The translations under genes were made by a program, and so were the position numbers. A stretch of DNA of 64,000 nucleotides from an uncultured delta proteobacterium (GTDB lineage Bacteria > Desulfobacterota > Desulfobulbia > Desulfobulbales > Desulfocapsaceae), in the NCBI GenBank assembly GCA_903901335.1, contig CAIUQR010000111.1:1-64000 (forward strand), given 5' to 3'. The notes beneath the pieces were generated by a model that searched no databases, had not been told where the DNA came from, and saw nothing but the letters and a program-made list of their open reading frames with translations. Below are positions 63,367 through 64,000 of this stretch, piece by piece (position 1 is the first letter of the stretch; each line of letters starts with the position of its first letter).

Positions 63367-64000
63367 GCGTTTTAACCGGATTCGAGAAACGTGATAGCAA
63401 TCACCTTATGGAGTTGATTAAACCGGATGTCGTACGGGTTGAGGCGGCAATGCGGTTTGATATCGATTCTCTTACGGATCAGCACGATCAGCTCTTAATG
63501 GAAGTGCTGCGGTACGGTCTTTTCAATGGTGGGAAACGATTCCGTCCCCTGCTTGCCACTGTGGCTGCAAGGTTATGCGGCGAGACCGGACCGGATATCT
63601 ATCGGCTGGCCATGGCCTTTGAATATCTGCATATGGCCACGCTTTTTCATGATGATGTTATCGACAATGCGGATACCCGACGGGGAAGGCCGGCAGTGAA
63701 CAAGGCCTACGGAATGGTGGCGGCGATACTGGCAGGCGATTTTCTCCATGCCCGATCCATGGCGATTATTGGAGAATGCGGAGGGATTGAGGCGCTGAAA
63801 ATTTTCTGCCTGGCAACCAGCGGCATGGTGGATGGAGAATTTCTCCAATTGCGTAATACGACCAATTTCAACCAGTCGGAAGAGGACTATTTCACGGCGA
63901 TTACCGGCAAGACTGCCCTGTTGATTGCAGCTACTACCGAAATCGGTTCCCTGGCTGCCGGCGGAAAGAGTATGGAACGGCAGGCGCTGAGGAGATACGG
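63363..64000 (+). CDS. Polyprenyl diphosphate synthase, 3' end beyond window
   Basis: This trans-isoprenyl diphosphate synthase is cut by the window edge after about 212 codons; full members have about 320. It makes the octaprenyl-type side chain for quinones or a related long prenyl chain from FPP and IPP. Motifs visible are GGKRFRPLLA, the first Asp-rich motif in LFHDDVIDNADTRRGRP, and GDFLHARSM. The later FQxxDDxLD motif lies outside. The ATG overlaps the helicase stop. Quinone synthesis in a respiring anaerobe is the natural role. Confidence 0.9.
   Translation, partial: MSVLTGFEKRDSNHLMELIKPDVVRVEAAMRFDIDSLTDQHDQLLMEVLRYGLFNGGKRFRPLLATVAARLCGETGPDIYRLAMAFEYLHMATLFHDDVIDNADTRRGRPAVNKAYGMVAAILAGDFLHARSMAIIGECGGIEALKIFCLATSGMVDGEFLQLRNTTNFNQSEEDYFTAITGKTALLIAATTEIGSLAAGGKSMERQALRRY

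Overview
The window looks like chromosomal DNA of a free-living, anaerobic or microaerotolerant Gram-negative bacterium. A sulfate-reducer-like Desulfobacterota (Desulfobulbales-type) is the best guess. This is inference from gene content, not from a marker-gene comparison: a glycyl radical enzyme with its activase, a selenophosphate synthetase that itself needs a selenocysteine codon, two bacteriohemerythrins, a DHH-CBS-CCA polymerase fusion, RND efflux pumps and several outer-membrane proteins. There is no rRNA, intact tRNA, CRISPR array, phage block or insertion sequence that I can support.

Layout. 1-823: a relic toxin-antitoxin pair whose RelE/ParE-type toxin is broken. 824-2035: an MFS transporter. 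2383-7256: a branched-chain-amino-acid-type ABC importer in which the second permease and first ATPase are one polypeptide. 7381-9798: a DUF4337 membrane protein, then glnK-amt behind a clear sigma-54 promoter. 10153-12696: a RecD2-type helicase. 12813-13286: a small exported protein with its own sigma-70 promoter.

13293-21383 (minus strand) is the most unusual block. It is a six-gene operon: glycyl radical enzyme, SCP2-like lipid-binding protein, glycyl radical activase, a DUF6765-like helical protein, an 809-residue protein that is an ancient internal duplication of a domain I do not recognise, and a permuted papain-like (YiiX/LRAT-type) protein. Four of the six have no obvious place in known glycyl radical pathways, and three recall lipid-handling folds. 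I propose it as an undescribed anaerobic pathway acting on a lipid or other amphiphile.

21651-30631: a complete MdtABC/OprM-style tripartite RND pump. 31397-36619: an EntS-like MFS protein, selD with an in-frame UGA, two bacteriohemerythrins flanking a 50-residue Cys-rich mini-protein, a GT-A-fold glycosyltransferase and a hypothetical gene. 36808-47381 is housekeeping: a frameshifted site-2 protease, the DHH-CBS-CCA fusion, a Xer-type recombinase without a normal start codon, rpsU, ddl, serS, tatC, DUF523, an FtsB-like protein and an FmdB zinc ribbon. 47563-54596: a Cys-rich HTH protein, ArnT-like and GT10-like sugar transferases, a divergent family-4 uracil-DNA glycosylase homologue, a small exported protein and an FG-GAP repeat protein. 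54789-61196: a porin-like protein with a textbook promoter and terminator, a DHA2 exporter, a 42-residue-repeat secreted protein beside a decayed paralogue, and a hybrid receiver/GAF/histidine kinase. 61399-64000: a DinG-like helicase overlapping a polyprenyl diphosphate synthase cut by the window end.
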